Source of the DNA: Emcibacter sp.
GTDB lineage: Bacteria; Pseudomonadota; Alphaproteobacteria; Sphingomonadales; Emcibacteraceae
Direction: 5' to 3'
Length of the DNA: 33,212 nucleotides
Assembly: GCA_026982375.1 (NCBI GenBank)
Contig: JALSHF010000014.1
Location: 1 to 33,212 of the forward strand
Below the pieces are notes generated by a model. The model was not told where the DNA came from and did not search any database. It saw only the letters and a list, made by a program, of their open reading frames with translations. Both the position numbers and the translations under genes were made by a program. Shown one piece after another: positions 22,473 through 31,645 of the stretch; the stretch's first letter is position 1; each line of letters opens with the position of its first letter.

Positions 22473-23258
22473 CTATCCGGAGAGGGGCCCCTGATTGAAA
22501 CTTTGGATCAGACTGCCAGCCACAAGATGCCACCCATCAACCAAAACAAAGAATATCAGCTTGAAAGGCAGGGAAATCATCACGGGCGGTAACATCATCA
22601 TGCCCATGGACATCAAGATGGAGGCAACAACAAGGTCAATGATGATGAAAGGCACAAATAATAAAAAACCAATTTCAAAGGCGCGGCGAAGCTCGCTGAT
22701 GATAAACGCCGGCACCAAAATCTGGAATGGTGTATCCGCTTTCGTTGCCGGCGGCGGTGTTTCCGATAAATCCAGAAACAGCAACAGATCTTTTTCTCTG
22801 ACATGTTTCATCATAAAGCCATGGAATGGTGCCGTGGTACGGTCAAAAGCCTCTTCTTCTGAAATCTGTTCTGCCACAAGGGGGGCTATGCCGTTGTCAT
22901 AGGCCTCTTTCATCGTTGGGGCCATGATGAATGCCGTCATGAAAAGGGCCAGACTAACCAGCACCACATTGGGCGGCGTCTGCTGGGTTCCCATTGCGCT
23001 TCTGAGCAGGGAAAATACAATAACGATACGGGTGAATGAGGTGACAACGATGATAATGGCCGGCGCGAGGCTCAAAACAGTCATCAACATCAGTAACTGT
23101 ACAATGCGGCCGGAAAGGGCGCCTTCCTCTCCCATATTCAGAGAGAATTCCTGCCCAAAAGCCGCTGGGCTGCTGATGAGGAAAATCAGAAAAAAACTGC
23201 TTAAAGATGTGGCAAACAAGCCCAGGGTTATTTTGTGTTTTTTGATAAATTTCATCAT
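22473..23258 (-). CDS. fliP: FliP, flagellar export gate protein
   Basis: This 261-residue membrane protein has the cleavable signal normal for FliP (about residues 1-35), then the first helix block and VTSFTRIVIVFSLLRSAMGTQQTPPN, the most diagnostic FliP motif. FIISELRRAFEIGFLLFVPF and MMMLPPVMISLPFKLIFFVLVDGW follow in the C-terminal half. Five copies form the core of the export gate with FliQ and FliR, both encoded on the facing strand. The start overlaps the fliO stop by four bases. Confidence 0.97.
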   Translation of the reverse strand: MMKFIKKHKITLGLFATSLSSFFLIFLISSPAAFGQEFSLNMGEEGALSGRIVQLLMLMTVLSLAPAIIIVVTSFTRIVIVFSLLRSAMGTQQTPPNVVLVSLALFMTAFIMAPTMKEAYDNGIAPLVAEQISEEEAFDRTTAPFHGFMMKHVREKDLLLFLDLSETPPPATKADTPFQILVPAFIISELRRAFEIGFLLFVPFIIIDLVVASILMSMGMMMLPPVMISLPFKLIFFVLVDGWHLVAGSLIQSFNQGPLSG

Positions 23259-23587
23259 GAATTTTCAGTTCTGTTCCCAATTTTATTTGACGTATGGCCC
23301 GTTGTTTGAGGCGGATTTTTCTGAATATTTTGTTCAATGATAATATCCTGATCCAATCCGAGCATAATCAGATGTTCAACGTCATCTCTGCGGATGATCA
23401 TGAGCTTCCTTCGGGCGTCAACGGGTAAAATCTCAACGATATTAAGGCGTTTGTCCTGGGTTTTTGCCGACCCCGTTGTCACGCGGGCCATCAGGCCCAG
23501 TTTTTTGGCGCCGTAAGCAATGATCAAAATCAAAGCGAGGACAAACATCAAGGCAAGGATATATTGGAAATATGCACTTACTTCCAT
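23255..23587 (-). CDS. fliO: FliO, export gate assembly protein
   Basis: This 110-residue protein has one membrane helix (residues 8-27, QYILALMFVLALILIIAYGA), followed by the short cytoplasmic FliO domain with KRLNIVEILPVDARRKLMIIRRDDVEHLIMLG, close to the usual LxxLxxLPVDxRRRLVLVRRD pattern. It scaffolds FliP ring formation. It sits directly ahead of fliP with a coding overlap; 31 bases separate it from the upstream FlhX-type gene. Confidence 0.92.
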   Translation of the reverse strand: MEVSAYFQYILALMFVLALILIIAYGAKKLGLMARVTTGSAKTQDKRLNIVEILPVDARRKLMIIRRDDVEHLIMLGLDQDIIIEQNIQKNPPQTTGHTSNKIGNRTENS

Positions 23588-23618
23588 GCTGGTGGCTTTC
23601 TGATAATGGTTTGTGATG

Positions 23619-23948
23619 TCAAATCTTATCTTCCTTTGGGGCGCCGTTATTTATATTCTGTTTTTCTTTCAGGCGAATATTTTCATTATATAGATGGCTT
23701 AAAATTTCCGAAACAGGCTGCAGGGCCTTGAGGGGAATATGACTGTCCACATCAAAGCTGGATAGAATTTCCACCAATTCCTCATCTGTTCTGACTTTTA
23801 CATCATTTTCAAAAGCAATTTTCAGAATTTTTTCCGCATTTTTCCCCGTACCAACAGCCGTGATTCGCGGAATATCGGTGCGCTTGCCATCTCCTTTGAG
23901 GGCAACGGCTTTTTGCGTGGTTGGGGTGGTTTCTTCGTTCATTGCCAT
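23619..23948 (-). CDS. FlhX-type soluble homologue of the FlhB C-terminal domain
   Basis: This 109-residue protein has no membrane segment. Residues 25-90 resemble the part of FlhB-C just after the NPTH cleavage site: ITAVGTGKNAEKILKIAFENDVKVRTDEELVEILSSF against the FlhB pattern of K-ADHIALKIREVAKENNIPILENPPLARALY. The NPTH motif is missing. Such EscU/YscU/HrcU-family small paralogues can stand in for FlhB-C in some bacteria and may tune export specificity. It is divergent from flgB and first in a minus-strand unit with fliO and fliP. Its ATG at 23948 lacks a strong ribosome site, so MNEE at 23942 is an alternative. Confidence 0.8.
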   Translation of the reverse strand: MAMNEETTPTTQKAVALKGDGKRTDIPRITAVGTGKNAEKILKIAFENDVKVRTDEELVEILSSFDVDSHIPLKALQPVSEILSHLYNENIRLKEKQNINNGAPKEDKI

Positions 23949-24084
23949 CTGATGCTAAATAATCCGGTTAAGTATAAAATCTTTCAAGCAGGATAATAGT
24001 CACAGTGATCCCATAATGTCAGCTAAATTTTAAGCTATTGAATTTATTTAGCTAATAAGGAATATTGTATATTATCTTATTATA

Positions 24085-24099
24085 TTAACAAAATGTTAA
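24085..24099. promoter_or_regulatory. CtrA-type binding site, TTAA-N7-TTAA
   Basis: TTAACAAAATGTTAA is an exact TTAA-N7-TTAA match and nearly palindromic. It lies 108 bases before flgB and about 136 bases upstream of the divergent FlhX-type gene. In Caulobacter this motif marks CtrA-controlled class II flagellar promoters, including fliQR-flhB-type operons. The surrounding AT-rich DNA raises the odds of chance occurrence. Confidence 0.65.
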
Positions 24100-24132
24100 T
24101 TTTCCGTCTCCACAATAGGATAAATATGGTGT

Positions 24133-24153
24133 ATGCTTAAAATTAGTAAGCAT
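24133..24153. other. Inverted repeat in the flgB leader
   Basis: ATGCTTA and TAAGCAT flank a seven-base AAATTAG spacer, 54 bases before the flgB ATG. It could be an operator or a leader hairpin; there is no T-run. Confidence 0.4.
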
Positions 24154-24207
24154 TCTAATAAACTTTAGCCTAATCTGTATGGTATATGATATTTAGGATA
24201 AAATAAA

Positions 24208-24624
24208 ATGGACCTGAAATCTATTTCACTTTTCAGTTCTTTAGGTCAGAAAATGGACTGGCTCACAGAACGGCAAAAGGTCCTGGCGCAGAATATTGCC
24301 AACGCCAACACTCCGGGCTATAGCCCAAGGGATCTGAAGAAAGTCAGTTTCAAGGCACAATTGGACCAAGTAAATACAACCGGTGGCTTGTCTATGCAGA
24401 CATCGCGGCAAGGACATATGTCTGGCGCGGGCGCATCTGTAAGCCGGTTTGAAATCAAGGAACAGGATTCGCATATTGCCATGAGGGCGCCGGATGGTAA
24501 TGCGGTTGTTCTTGAAGATGAATTGATTAAAATGGCTGATACACAGATGGAATATGCCACGGCGGTTAATTTATACCGTAAACATGTCGGCATGTTAAAA
24601 CTGGCTCTTGGCAAAAGAAGTTAA
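24208..24624 (+). CDS. flgB: FlgB, proximal rod protein
   Basis: This 138-residue protein shows the rod signature LTERQKVLAQNIANANTPGYSPRDLK and a C-terminal helix DTQMEYATAVNLYRKHVGMLKLALGK. The length fits FlgB. It starts the flgB-flgC-fliE-fliQ-fliR-flhB run, downstream of a CtrA-type site. Confidence 0.96.
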   Translation: MDLKSISLFSSLGQKMDWLTERQKVLAQNIANANTPGYSPRDLKKVSFKAQLDQVNTTGGLSMQTSRQGHMSGAGASVSRFEIKEQDSHIAMRAPDGNAVVLEDELIKMADTQMEYATAVNLYRKHVGMLKLALGKRS

Positions 24625-24660
24625 CCCTAAAAGACGATAGCGAGAAGGTGTGTTTTAAAA

Positions 24661-25068
24661 ATGGATCTATCCAAAGCAATGATGATTTCAGCAGCGGGCA
24701 TGAAGGCACAAGGCACACGTATGCGCGTTATTGCCGAGAATATAGCGAATGCCAAGTCTGCTGCCTTATCACCGGATTCTGACCCTTACCGGCGTAAAGT
24801 TGTCACTTTTAGTAATGAAGTGGATAGGGAACTTGGCTTTTCCAGAGTGAAAGTCAATAAAGTTACGCATGATCAGTCTGATTTTGGAATGCGGTTTGAA
24901 CCGGGTCATCCTGCCGCAGATGAGAATGGTTATATCAAGACTCCGAATGTGAATAGCCTCATAGAAGCCATGGACATGAAACAATCGCAGAGATCTTATG
25001 AGGCGAACCTTAATTCTATTGAGGTATCAAAGAAAATGATGATGCGGACTCTGGATTTATTGAGATAA
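24661..25068 (+). CDS. flgC: FlgC, proximal rod protein
   Basis: This 135-residue protein has the N-terminal AAGMKAQGTRMRVIAENIANAKS helix, the central YRRKVVTFSNEVDRE and the FEPGHPAADENGYIKTPNVN motif that is diagnostic of FlgC, and a C-terminal AMDMKQSQRSYEANLNSIEVSKKM helix. It lies 36 bases after flgB and builds the proximal rod with FlgB and FlgF. Confidence 0.97.
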   Translation: MDLSKAMMISAAGMKAQGTRMRVIAENIANAKSAALSPDSDPYRRKVVTFSNEVDRELGFSRVKVNKVTHDQSDFGMRFEPGHPAADENGYIKTPNVNSLIEAMDMKQSQRSYEANLNSIEVSKKMMMRTLDLLR

Positions 25069-25118
25069 AATGATTTATTGAGACCAGATACGGGCCGAAA
25101 ATGAATGGGAATTAACAA

Positions 25119-25460
25119 ATGAATATCAAAGCCATAGATGCCGCAAACGCTTATGCAAATGCTTTGAAGGGCCAGTCTGCTGCCGGCGGCGTGGGTAAGA
25201 TCGAGGGTATTTCCGGTGTTAGTGCCGTGGGCGGAGAGGGCGCGGGGTCTTTTTCAGAAATATTGAAAGCCACGATCGGCAATACGGCAGATGCCGTGAA
25301 GACCAGTGAAAATACAGGTATTGAGGCGTTAAACGGCAATATGGATCTTGTGGATGTGGCAACATCTGTGCAAAATGCAGAAATTGTTCTTGAAACGGTC
25401 GTCGCTGTTCGTGATAAGGTGATTGCGGCTTATCAAGATATTATTAAAATGCCAATTTAA
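25119..25460 (+). CDS. fliE: FliE, MS ring-rod junction protein
   Basis: This 113-residue protein has a Gly/Ser-rich N-terminal linker, then SFSEILKATIGNTADAVKTSE and MDLVDVATSVQNAEIVLETVVAVRDKVIAAYQDIIKMPI, the standard FliE C-terminal helix. It is the first rod-type substrate exported and joins FliF to the rod. It sits 50 bases after flgC. Confidence 0.95.
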   Translation: MNIKAIDAANAYANALKGQSAAGGVGKIEGISGVSAVGGEGAGSFSEILKATIGNTADAVKTSENTGIEALNGNMDLVDVATSVQNAEIVLETVVAVRDKVIAAYQDIIKMPI

Positions 25461-25560
25461 TACGGGAATTTGGCTAATGATGGGATAACGGTATGTTCCT
25501 CATTGTATTTTGGGCCTCAATATTGCAATTTTTCTTATAGTATCACAGAAAGCTAAGGCC

Positions 25561-25827
25561 ATGAACGGGGCGGACGTACTAGAAATTGCTCAGGCAAGTA
25601 TATGGGTCTTAATCAAGGTCGCGAGCCCTGTTATGTTCGTAGCGTTGGCTGTCGGACTCAGTATTGCTCTGGTTCAGGCTTTGACGCAGGTTCAGGAAAT
25701 GACTTTGACATTTGTCCCTAAAATCATTGCCATTTTTGTCTCCCTGTTTATGCTTTTACCCTTCATGGGACAAACAATATCAGACTTTATGCTACTCATT
25801 ACGGAACGGATTATAGGTATTGGTTGA
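25561..25827 (+). CDS. fliQ: FliQ, flagellar export gate protein
   Basis: This 88-residue protein has two membrane helices. The ATG at 25561 (MNGADVLEIAQASIWVLIK) is preferred to a frame extension at 25510 because FliQ proteins begin at this position and it has AAGG upstream. QALTQVQEMTLTFVPKIIAIF is the conserved FliQ turn. It packs around the FliP-FliR core in the membrane export gate. The stop overlaps the fliR start by eight bases. Confidence 0.95.
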   Translation: MNGADVLEIAQASIWVLIKVASPVMFVALAVGLSIALVQALTQVQEMTLTFVPKIIAIFVSLFMLLPFMGQTISDFMLLITERIIGIG

Positions 25828-26581
25828 TCTTTTACCTAAGGAGATATTTGCATTTCTGCTCGTTTTTTCACGGCTCGGTGCCATGTTTATGCTGTTGCCG
25901 GCCCTTGGTGAAACGGCCATTCCAATGCGTGTCAGGCTTGTTATGGCTCTGGCCGTTTCTTTTTTGATCTACACGCTGGTTGGCGCCTCATTGCCGGGGA
26001 TTCCTGGCTCACCTCTTATGTTGAGTCTGTTGATTATCATTGAAATTTTTATCGGTATTATGATTGGGACGGCAATCCGGCTTTTGCTGAGCGCGCTTCA
26101 TACGGCCGGCACGATCATTGCCATGCAGACAGGTCTGGCGATGGCGATGGCTTTTGATCCGGCCCAAGGTGCTCAAAGTGCGCTGATGTCTACCTTCCTG
26201 ACCCTGATGGCTGTCGTGTTGATATTCATAACGAATATGCATTATATGATGATTGCGGCCATGCTTGACAGCTATACCCTGTTTCCGGTCGGTGCAGAAA
26301 TCAACACAAGTGATTTTGCGGAAATCGTCATCCGTACGGTGGCGAATTCTTTTTTGATCGGCATTCAAATTGCCTCACCTTTCATCGTATATGGACTGCT
26401 TTTTAACGTAGGGCTTGGCATTGTCGCCCGTCTTATGCCGCAGCTTCAGGTATTTTTCATTGCGATGCCGCTGAATATTCTGATTGGCTTTATGATTCTT
26501 GCCATTGTGCTGCCGGCGGGCATGATGTGGTTCTTACAGAATATGGAAAGCAGCCTTGGCGCTTTTCTTATACCAAGGTAG
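25820..26581 (+). CDS. fliR: FliR, flagellar export gate protein (TTG start)
   Basis: This 253-residue membrane protein begins at TTG 25820, eight bases inside fliQ; the next Met is at residue 24, after the first conserved segment FAFLLVFSRLG, so a later start would cut a helix. MFMLLPALGETAIPMRVRL, GTAIRLLLSALHTAGTIIAMQTGLAM and MPLNILIGFMIL identify FliR. It is one copy per gate with five FliP and four FliQ. The overlap and rare start indicate coupling to fliQ translation. Confidence 0.94.
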   Translation: MVDLLPKEIFAFLLVFSRLGAMFMLLPALGETAIPMRVRLVMALAVSFLIYTLVGASLPGIPGSPLMLSLLIIIEIFIGIMIGTAIRLLLSALHTAGTIIAMQTGLAMAMAFDPAQGAQSALMSTFLTLMAVVLIFITNMHYMMIAAMLDSYTLFPVGAEINTSDFAEIVIRTVANSFLIGIQIASPFIVYGLLFNVGLGIVARLMPQLQVFFIAMPLNILIGFMILAIVLPAGMMWFLQNMESSLGAFLIPR

Positions 26582-26587
26582 AGTGCA

Positions 26588-27682
26588 ATGGCAGACGATC
26601 AGGACGAGTCCCAGAAAACCGAGGAACCCACTGCCAAAAAGCTGCAGGATGCCCATGAAAAGGGTGAGGTGGCCAAGAGTCAGGAAATTCGGCATTGGTT
26701 CATCCTGTTTTCCGTAACCGTCATTATATTGATCTCTGCAAAATCAAGCATGGGTGGGATACGAGAAATTTTGGGGGGCATTTTCTCAGCCTCTTATCGT
26801 GTGCAAATGGATGCGGGGAGCCTTCAGGATTTCGCGGCAGAAATTCTCGGCGGTGTTTTCTCTTATATGATATTGCCGATTATTATTATTATGATAGGCG
26901 CCATTCTTGGGGCCGTTGTCCAGCATGCTCCGGTATTGACCGCAGAAAAAATAAAACCAAAATTAAATAAAATCTCACCGCTTGCCGGACTTAAGCGGTT
27001 GTTTTCTCTGCAAAATTTTGTTGAAATAACCAAATCGATCTTAAAAATCATCATTGTTGGTTGCGTCGTTGTATTGTTGGTATGGCCAGAACGCGACCGC
27101 CTTGAACAGATGGTATCCACGGATCCCGCAGATATGGCAGACCTTATTTATATTTTGGTATTGCGAATTTTTGGCGGCGTGGTGGCGGTTATGGCGGTCA
27201 TTGCCGGCCTTGATTTCTTGTTTCAGAAGTTTGAATTCACTAAAAAAATGCGGATGACCAAACAGGAAATAAAGGATGAGATGAAACAAACTGACGGCGA
27301 CCCTCATGTGAAGGCGAGGTTGCGGCAAATTCGTTTGGAACGCGCCCGAACCCGTATGATGGCCGCCGTGCCAGAGGCAGATGTTGTGGTGACAAACCCC
27401 ACCCATTTTTCCGTTGCTTTGAAATATGATCACTTAAAAATGCAAGTACCAACCGTTATTGCCAAAGGGGCCGATCATATTGCCCTGAAAATCCGCGAAG
27501 TGGCCAAAGAGAATAATATCCCCATTCTGGAGAACCCGCCCCTTGCCCGTGCCTTATATGCCACGGTAGAGGTCGGCGACGAAATTAATGAACCGCAATA
27601 TAAGGCCGTGGCCGAAGTGGTCGGATATATTATGCGCCTGAAAAAGGGTCAGGCCGCGACCTATCAGCCGAAAGAGCAATGA
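26588..27682 (+). CDS. flhB: FlhB, export apparatus switch protein
   Basis: This 364-residue protein has the N-terminal signature ESQKTEEPTAKKLQDAHEKG, four membrane helices (about residues 35-50, 91-110, 152-166, 189-207) and a cytoplasmic domain with the self-cleavage motif NPTH at 270-273 (VVVTNPTHFSVALKYD). Cleavage between N270 and P271 switches export from rod/hook to filament substrates. It lies six bases after fliR. A second, soluble FlhB-C homologue is encoded at 23619-23948. Confidence 0.97.
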   Translation: MADDQDESQKTEEPTAKKLQDAHEKGEVAKSQEIRHWFILFSVTVIILISAKSSMGGIREILGGIFSASYRVQMDAGSLQDFAAEILGGVFSYMILPIIIIMIGAILGAVVQHAPVLTAEKIKPKLNKISPLAGLKRLFSLQNFVEITKSILKIIIVGCVVVLLVWPERDRLEQMVSTDPADMADLIYILVLRIFGGVVAVMAVIAGLDFLFQKFEFTKKMRMTKQEIKDEMKQTDGDPHVKARLRQIRLERARTRMMAAVPEADVVVTNPTHFSVALKYDHLKMQVPTVIAKGADHIALKIREVAKENNIPILENPPLARALYATVEVGDEINEPQYKAVAEVVGYIMRLKKGQAATYQPKEQ

Positions 27683-27777
27683 TTTGAGTGAAGAAATTTG
27701 AGAAAAGCAGAAATGAGATATTGAGGCCCGCCCCATTTTGAATATAGTGGTGACAAAGAATTGGAAAAAATACGACG

Positions 27778-30270
27778 ATGAATAAAAATGGCCAAATAAA
27801 AGTTATTGATTATGCTTTCCTGATTGCCATTGGGGGTATCGGGATTATGGTATCAATGGCCTGCCTCATATTTGCTGCGGCGGCAGGCCTTAATACTGCC
27901 GGCTATTATCTGGCTGGGGTCAGCCTTGTTATTAGTGCATTCATCATTGGAAAAATTCTGCATGGCGGGTTTCAGGATTTGCGGATTTTGCCCGAATCCC
28001 TTGCGACATCCTTTGCCGTATCACATATAGAAAAGCCTCATGTGGTAACGTCTCTGAAGGGTGAAATGATTCATGGTAACTTGCCGTATCGTGTTTTTCT
28101 TAAAGAAAATTTAAGCAAAGAGAATCTGGGGCCGCTTGAGCTTATGGACGCCGAGCAAAAGAAAATAATTAAACCTGTCCTTGCTGCGCTGGAGATAGGG
28201 GCAGAAGAAGCCAGAATAGTCCCGCTGATCTCAGACGCGGGTGAAAAAAAATATGCCGAGGTGAAATTGAGCCGGCATAGCGACCATGAAGATTGTATCG
28301 GATGGACGTTTTCAAGCTCGACTTCGGAAGTTCAGGCCGAAGTCGACCACTATGGTGACAAAGAATTTAATCTGGATCAACTGGGCCGTTTTCTGGATTG
28401 CAGCGACAGCGGACTTGTCGCCCTGTCCGAAGAAGGGCAGGTCATTTATGGCAATGATATTCTGCTTCACTGGCTGACGGGGCAATCGGCAGAGGATTTA
28501 CAGTTGCCGCGCCCTTTTACGGATTTTTGCTCTGTTGCCCCGCCGCAGCTAAATGGGCAGATACAAGTGAAAACACTGTCCGGAGAGGGGGTCCTGCTGG
28601 AATTTCTACCCATTGAGGCCATATTGGGTGATTATAAGAAACAAGACCTTAATCATGTTGGTTTTGCAGGTAATATTAAGGACAAAATAGGGGCGATATA
28701 TCAGGTGTTTTCCTGCCAGGCCGAGGCCATTGGAAAAGAGGCCGGCGCGGAGAATATTAATATTGATAAATTCTTCCGGGAATCCCCGATAGGTATCGCC
28801 ATCGTGACAGAACAGGGCGATGTTCTGGAAAGAAACAGTGTTTTCCGTGAATATATTCAGGAATTAGACATTAAAAATACCCGTAGCCTGAAACATATCA
28901 TTGACCCTGATGAATATAAAGAATTTTACGACAATATTAAGACGACCCTCAGCACGGGGCATGCCAGCTCGTTTGTTGATATCGGCTTTCAGGGCAAGGG
29001 CGAAAAGCATGGCCAGATTTATATTACCCGCCTTCATAAATTTGATGATCATGACAAGGTTGTTATTCTGTATTTGATTGATACGACGGAGCAGAAAAAT
29101 CTGGAGTTACAATTCGCTCAATCCCAGAAAATGCAGGCCGTGGGGCAGCTCGCAGGGGGGATTGCCCATGACTTTAATAATTTGCTCACAGCAATCATTG
29201 GGTTTAGTGATCTGCTTCTTGTGCGTCATGGGCCGGGGGATCAGTCTTTTTCGGATATTATTCAGGTCAAGCAAAATGCCAATCGCGCGGCAAATCTCGT
29301 GCGGCAGCTGCTCGCCTTCTCACGGCAGCAAACATTACGGCCCAAGGTTCTTCTTATCACCGATGTTCTGGCGGAACTCGCGAACCTGCTTCGGCGGCTG
29401 ATTGGTGATAATATCACGTTGGAAATGACCCATGGACGCAAATTGGGACATGTGAAGGTGGATCAGGGGCAGATGGAACAGGTGATCATTAATCTATGTG
29501 TGAACGCCCGTGATTCTATGAATGACACGGGAAAGATTTCCATTCGGACGCGAAATATTCATTTAAAGGAATCAAAAATATTAAATAAGCGTTATCAGGT
29601 CATGCCGCCTAATGAATATATACTTCTGGAGGTGGAGGATACCGGCTGCGGCATTCCCAAGGAACATATGGGTAAAATTTTTGAGCCGTTTTTCAGCACA
29701 AAAGAAGTGGGCAAGGGTACCGGTCTTGGCCTGTCAACAGTTTACGGTATTGTCAAACAGACGGGCGGCTTTGTTTTTCCCACCAGCGAGATCGATAAGG
29801 GGACAATCTTCAGCATTTATTTGCCGGTTCATCAGGAAAGTTCAAAAGATAAGGCGGAAGTTAAAGAAGTCATTGAAGAAAAACCGACGGTGGACCTTAC
29901 GGGCAAAGGCACAATATTGCTGGTAGAGGATGAGGACGCCGTCAGAATGTTCGCCTCGAGAGCACTTAAAAACAAGGGCTATAATGTCTATGAAGCCAAC
30001 AGCGGGGAGGCGGCATTGATTTTGTTTGAAAAGATTGAAAGTGAGCTTGATCTGCTGATTAGCGATGTGGTGATGCCGATTATGGATGGGCCGACTCTGG
30101 TTCGAAAAATCCGCGAAACAAACCGTAAGCTAAAAGTGATTTTTATCTCCGGATATGCTGAAGACGCCTTTGAAAAGACCCCCGGCGAAGATGATTTCTA
30201 TTTTTTACCAAAACCCTTCAGCCTCAAGCAATTGGCAGAGCAGGTTAAAGAAGTTCTTGATGGGGCCTGA
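27778..30270 (+). CDS. cckA: CckA-type hybrid histidine kinase
   Basis: This 830-residue protein has two N-terminal membrane helices (about 12-34 and 41-60), two PAS-like sensor regions (about 195-300 and 330-440), then HisKA with [20 protein letters not shown] (phospho-acceptor H464), HATPase with [10 protein letters not shown] (N box), DTGCGIP and GKGTGLGLS, and a receiver domain (710-830) with D763 in ISDVVMP and K812 in PKPF. In Caulobacter CckA sends phosphate through ChpT to CtrA and CpdR. The gene lies 95 bases after flhB with no terminator between them, and upstream of recA, an arrangement known in several alphaproteobacteria. The ribosome site is weak. Confidence 0.92.
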   Translation: MNKNGQIKVIDYAFLIAIGGIGIMVSMACLIFAAAAGLNTAGYYLAGVSLVISAFIIGKILHGGFQDLRILPESLATSFAVSHIEKPHVVTSLKGEMIHGNLPYRVFLKENLSKENLGPLELMDAEQKKIIKPVLAALEIGAEEARIVPLISDAGEKKYAEVKLSRHSDHEDCIGWTFSSSTSEVQAEVDHYGDKEFNLDQLGRFLDCSDSGLVALSEEGQVIYGNDILLHWLTGQSAEDLQLPRPFTDFCSVAPPQLNGQIQVKTLSGEGVLLEFLPIEAILGDYKKQDLNHVGFAGNIKDKIGAIYQVFSCQAEAIGKEAGAENINIDKFFRESPIGIAIVTEQGDVLERNSVFREYIQELDIKNTRSLKHIIDPDEYKEFYDNIKTTLSTGHASSFVDIGFQGKGEKHGQIYITRLHKFDDHDKVVILYLIDTTEQKNLELQFAQSQKMQAVGQLAGGIAHDFNNLLTAIIGFSDLLLVRHGPGDQSFSDIIQVKQNANRAANLVRQLLAFSRQQTLRPKVLLITDVLAELANLLRRLIGDNITLEMTHGRKLGHVKVDQGQMEQVIINLCVNARDSMNDTGKISIRTRNIHLKESKILNKRYQVMPPNEYILLEVEDTGCGIPKEHMGKIFEPFFSTKEVGKGTGLGLSTVYGIVKQTGGFVFPTSEIDKGTIFSIYLPVHQESSKDKAEVKEVIEEKPTVDLTGKGTILLVEDEDAVRMFASRALKNKGYNVYEANSGEAALILFEKIESELDLLISDVVMPIMDGPTLVRKIRETNRKLKVIFISGYAEDAFEKTPGEDDFYFLPKPFSLKQLAEQVKEVLDGA

Positions 30271-30284
30271 TTCATATGAATCAG
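30267..30284. other. Perfect 18-base palindrome overlapping the cckA stop
   Basis: CTGATTCATATGAATCAG is a perfect palindrome including the cckA TGA (30268-30270). As RNA it could fold to a 7-pair stem with a four-base loop, but no T-run follows, so it is not a standard terminator. It may protect the mRNA 3' end or be an operator. Confidence 0.45.
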
Positions 30285-30384
30285 ACGATTGTCAGGAGCG
30301 TGCAAAGGGTAATTTAAAATAAACTTATGAGAACATAACAGGCCTATTGTAAATATTGTTCATATATTTCAGTAGGTTAAAAAT

Positions 30385-30417
30385 GTTCTTGCTAAAAAGA
30401 ACAAAATGTGTACATTT
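30385..30417 (+). promoter_or_regulatory. Probable recA promoter with a LexA-like box
   Basis: A possible -35 (TTGCTA, 30389-30394) and -10 (TACATT, 30411-30416) are 16 bases apart. Lying between and over them are GTTC (30385) and GAAC-N7-GTAC (30399-30413). The alphaproteobacterial LexA box is GTTC-N7-GTTC or, on the other strand, GAAC-N7-GAAC, so one base is off. SOS control is plausible but not proven by this match. Confidence 0.42.
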
Positions 30418-30467
30418 GTCTGTGATTGAAACCTTCAACTGACTATGGGATATAAAGGAGACAAATA

Positions 30468-31550
30468 ATGTCAGCAGCACAATTAAAACTCGTGGGACAG
30501 GGAAAAATGGATAAACAAAAGGCACTGGATGCCGCATTAAGTCAAATTGAAAGAGCCTTCGGTAAAGGCTCTATTATGAAGCTTGGCAAGGGTGCCGCCA
30601 TGGAGGTAGAGGCCGTTTCAACAGGCTCCCTCGGGCTCGATATTGCGCTTGGTATCGGCGGCTTGCCAAAGGGGCGTGTGGTCGAAATCTATGGGCCGGA
30701 AAGTTCAGGGAAAACCACATTAGCCCTTCATGTGGCCGCAGAAGTTCAGCGTCAGGGCGGGATCGCGGCATTTGTTGATGCGGAACATGCCCTTGATCCG
30801 GTATATGCAACCGCTTTGGGAATTGACATTGATGAACTTTTGATTTCACAGCCGGATACGGGGGAACAAGCCCTTGAAATCACGGATACGCTGGTTCGGT
30901 CCGGGGCTGTGGATGTGCTGATCATAGATAGTGTGGCGGCGCTGACGCCGCGAGCAGAACTCGAAGGTGAAATGGGCGATACCCATGTGGGATTGCAGGC
31001 GCGCCTGATGTCTCAAGCCCTTCGCAAGCTTACGGCCTCAATTTCCAAGTCGAAATGCATGGTCATTTTTATCAATCAAATTCGTATGAAAATCGGCGTT
31101 ATGTACGGCAGCCCCGAAACCACGGCTGGCGGTAACGCGTTGAAATTTTATTCTTCCGTCCGGTTGGATATTCGCCGTATTGGGGCCATCAAGGAAAAAG
31201 AAGAAATTGTGGGTAACCAAACCCGTGTAAAAGTCGTTAAAAATAAAGTCGCCCCGCCGTTCAAAATGGTTGAATTTGATATTATGTATGGCCGGGGTAT
31301 CTCCAAAAACGGGGAACTTATTGATCTTGGCGTGAAGGCTGGCGTGGTTGAAAAATCCGGCTCCTGGTATTCCTATGATAGTCAGCGAATTGGTCAGGGC
31401 CGCGAGAATTCCAAGCGGTTCCTGCAGGACAACCCGGAATTAGCCGCGAAACTTGAAAATCAAATTCGCAAGAACGAAGGCGTTTTGGACGAGGTGATGT
31501 TGAAAGAAGGTATTAGCCGCGCCAAAGATGGTGAAGGTAACGACAGCTGA
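30468..31550 (+). CDS. recA: RecA recombinase
   Basis: This is a 360-residue RecA. Walker A is GPESSGKT (residues 76-83) and Walker B is LIIDSVA (151-157). The [27 protein letters not shown] region (loop 2) and the [10 protein letters not shown]-terminal part are typical. AAAGGAGAC is the ribosome site before the ATG. It forms the ATP-dependent strand-exchange filament and triggers LexA self-cleavage. It ends 34 bases before a strong terminator, so it is its own unit between cckA and alaS. Confidence 0.99.
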   Translation: MSAAQLKLVGQGKMDKQKALDAALSQIERAFGKGSIMKLGKGAAMEVEAVSTGSLGLDIALGIGGLPKGRVVEIYGPESSGKTTLALHVAAEVQRQGGIAAFVDAEHALDPVYATALGIDIDELLISQPDTGEQALEITDTLVRSGAVDVLIIDSVAALTPRAELEGEMGDTHVGLQARLMSQALRKLTASISKSKCMVIFINQIRMKIGVMYGSPETTAGGNALKFYSSVRLDIRRIGAIKEKEEIVGNQTRVKVVKNKVAPPFKMVEFDIMYGRGISKNGELIDLGVKAGVVEKSGSWYSYDSQRIGQGRENSKRFLQDNPELAAKLENQIRKNEGVLDEVMLKEGISRAKDGEGNDS

Positions 31551-31584
31551 TCCTATAACTTGATTATCCCGCTACCCAACTATG

Positions 31585-31616
31585 AATGGACGCTTTGTAA
31601 AGCGTCCATTTTTTTA
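31585..31616 (+). terminator. Rho-independent terminator of recA
   Basis: AATGGACGCTTT pairs with AAAGCGTCCATT around a tight GT centre (the loop opens to TTTGTAAA), followed by seven T residues. It is a classic strong terminator 34 bases after the recA stop. Confidence 0.94.
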
Positions 31617-31645
31617 TTTGCGCATATGATGGGGGAAACTATTTT

